From Methanomicrobiales archaeon (GTDB lineage: Archaea; Halobacteriota; Methanomicrobia; Methanomicrobiales; JACTUA01), in the NCBI GenBank assembly GCA_028678635.1, contig JAJRDC010000006.1:1-5773 (forward strand): DNA of 5,773 nt, written 5' to 3'. Under the pieces are notes generated by a model. The model did not search any database. It had not been told where the DNA came from and worked only from the letters and a program-made list of their open reading frames with translations. A program made the translations under genes and the position numbers. Shown here piece by piece: positions 5,293 to 5,773 of the stretch (the stretch's first letter is position 1; every line of letters begins with the position of its first letter).

Positions 5293-5773
5293 CTATTCCG
5301 GCACCGCCCCGGTGTCCGCCTGCCCTGCGGTCCGGGCGTACCTGGCAAGGACGCCGGTGAGCTCCCGTGTCTTCGGCTTCCAGCCCTTCCGGCGCACTGC
5401 CAGCTCATTCGCCCCCACCTTCAGGTCCAGGGTTCCTTTCCCGATATCAATGACGATCTCATCACCGTTCCGGACCAGGGCGATGGGCCCGCCGACGGCC
5501 GCCTCGGGGGCCACATGCCCGATGCAGGGCCCCCGGGTCCCGCCCGAGAACCTGCCGTCGGTGACAAGCGCCACCTTCCGGTAGCCCATCCCCATCATTG
5601 CCGAGGTGGGTGCCAGCATCTCCGGCATGCCGGGGCCGCCCCGCGGACCCTCGTACCGGATCACGACCACGTCCCCTTCCTTCACCTTCCGGGAGAGGAT
5701 CGACTCCATGGCCGCGTCCTCGCCGTCGAAGACCCGGGCGGGCCCCCGGTGCTTCCACATCGATTTCTCGACG
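5293..5773 (-). CDS. ilvD: Dihydroxy-acid dehydratase, C-terminal part
   Basis: The last 159 residues of an IlvD/Edd-family dehydratase, cut by the window edge; the whole protein is usually about 550 residues. The enzyme dehydrates 2,3-dihydroxy acids to 2-keto acids, the step before the final transamination in valine and isoleucine synthesis, and also feeds leucine and pantothenate synthesis. Diagnostic blocks are [14 protein letters not shown] (fragment residues 40-53), [10 protein letters not shown] (54-63) and [17 protein letters not shown] (71-87). The Ser of GRFSGG (76) corresponds to the residue proposed as the catalytic base in the family. [17 protein letters not shown] (94-110) and the basic region RRKGWKPK are also typical of the C-terminal barrel. 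The iron-sulfur ligands lie in the missing N-terminal part. Edd and sugar-acid dehydratases share this fold; IlvD is preferred because the [12 protein letters not shown] context fits it and it is the usual member in methanogens. Confidence 0.93.
   Translation of the reverse strand, partial: VEKSMWKHRGPARVFDGEDAAMESILSRKVKEGDVVVIRYEGPRGGPGMPEMLAPTSAMMGMGYRKVALVTDGRFSGGTRGPCIGHVAPEAAVGGPIALVRNGDEIVIDIGKGTLDLKVGANELAVRRKGWKPKTRELTGVLARYARTAGQADTGAVPE

Noticed and set aside
5036..5584. 182-codon plus-strand open frame crossing the gap and antisense to ilvD
   Set aside because: It runs over strongly conserved IlvD motifs on the other strand, is rich in Arg, Ser and Pro, and lacks a good ribosome binding site.

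Overview
The window is GC-rich, gene-dense DNA that looks like a methanogenic archaeon, most likely of the order Methanomicrobiales. The order is an inference, with no search behind it. It rests on four things: a secreted PKD-domain protein with an archaeal-style C-terminal module, a run of TPRs typical of methanogen TPR proteins, strong GGAGGTGAT-type ribosome binding sites, and a TTTAACGTA box upstream of the carbonic anhydrase with archaeal TATA-box spacing. No rRNA, tRNA, transposase, CRISPR array or integration site was seen.

Layout from left to right. 1-1521 (+): 3' part of a gene for a secreted protein with a Cys/Trp-rich segment, a beta-rich region, two PKD domains and a helical C-terminal module. 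1593-1925 (-): a four-helix membrane protein, convergent with the PKD gene. 2046-2375 and 2401-2646 (+): a probable two-gene unit encoding a DUF4389-type membrane protein and an 81-residue two-helix membrane protein; it diverges from the 1593-1925 gene. 2647-2890: mostly non-coding, with one doubtful short ORF. 2891-3880 (-): a protein made almost entirely of nine TPRs. 4047-4403 (+): a small thioredoxin-fold-like protein with a four-cysteine cluster, divergent from the TPR gene. 4389-4964 (-): a beta-class carbonic anhydrase whose 3' end overlaps the thioredoxin-like gene by 15 bp. 4965-5292: a non-coding gap with a probable archaeal promoter and small inverted repeats. 5293-5773 (-): the C-terminal part of dihydroxy-acid dehydratase (IlvD), cut by the window edge.

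The genes do not form one pathway. IlvD belongs to branched-chain amino acid synthesis. The carbonic anhydrase interconverts CO2 and bicarbonate, which suits an organism that reduces or fixes CO2. The other genes are surface, membrane and scaffold proteins of unknown role. No clearly new multi-gene system is visible. The least familiar items are the four-cysteine thioredoxin-like protein, the small membrane protein cluster and the Cys/Trp-rich segment of the PKD protein.
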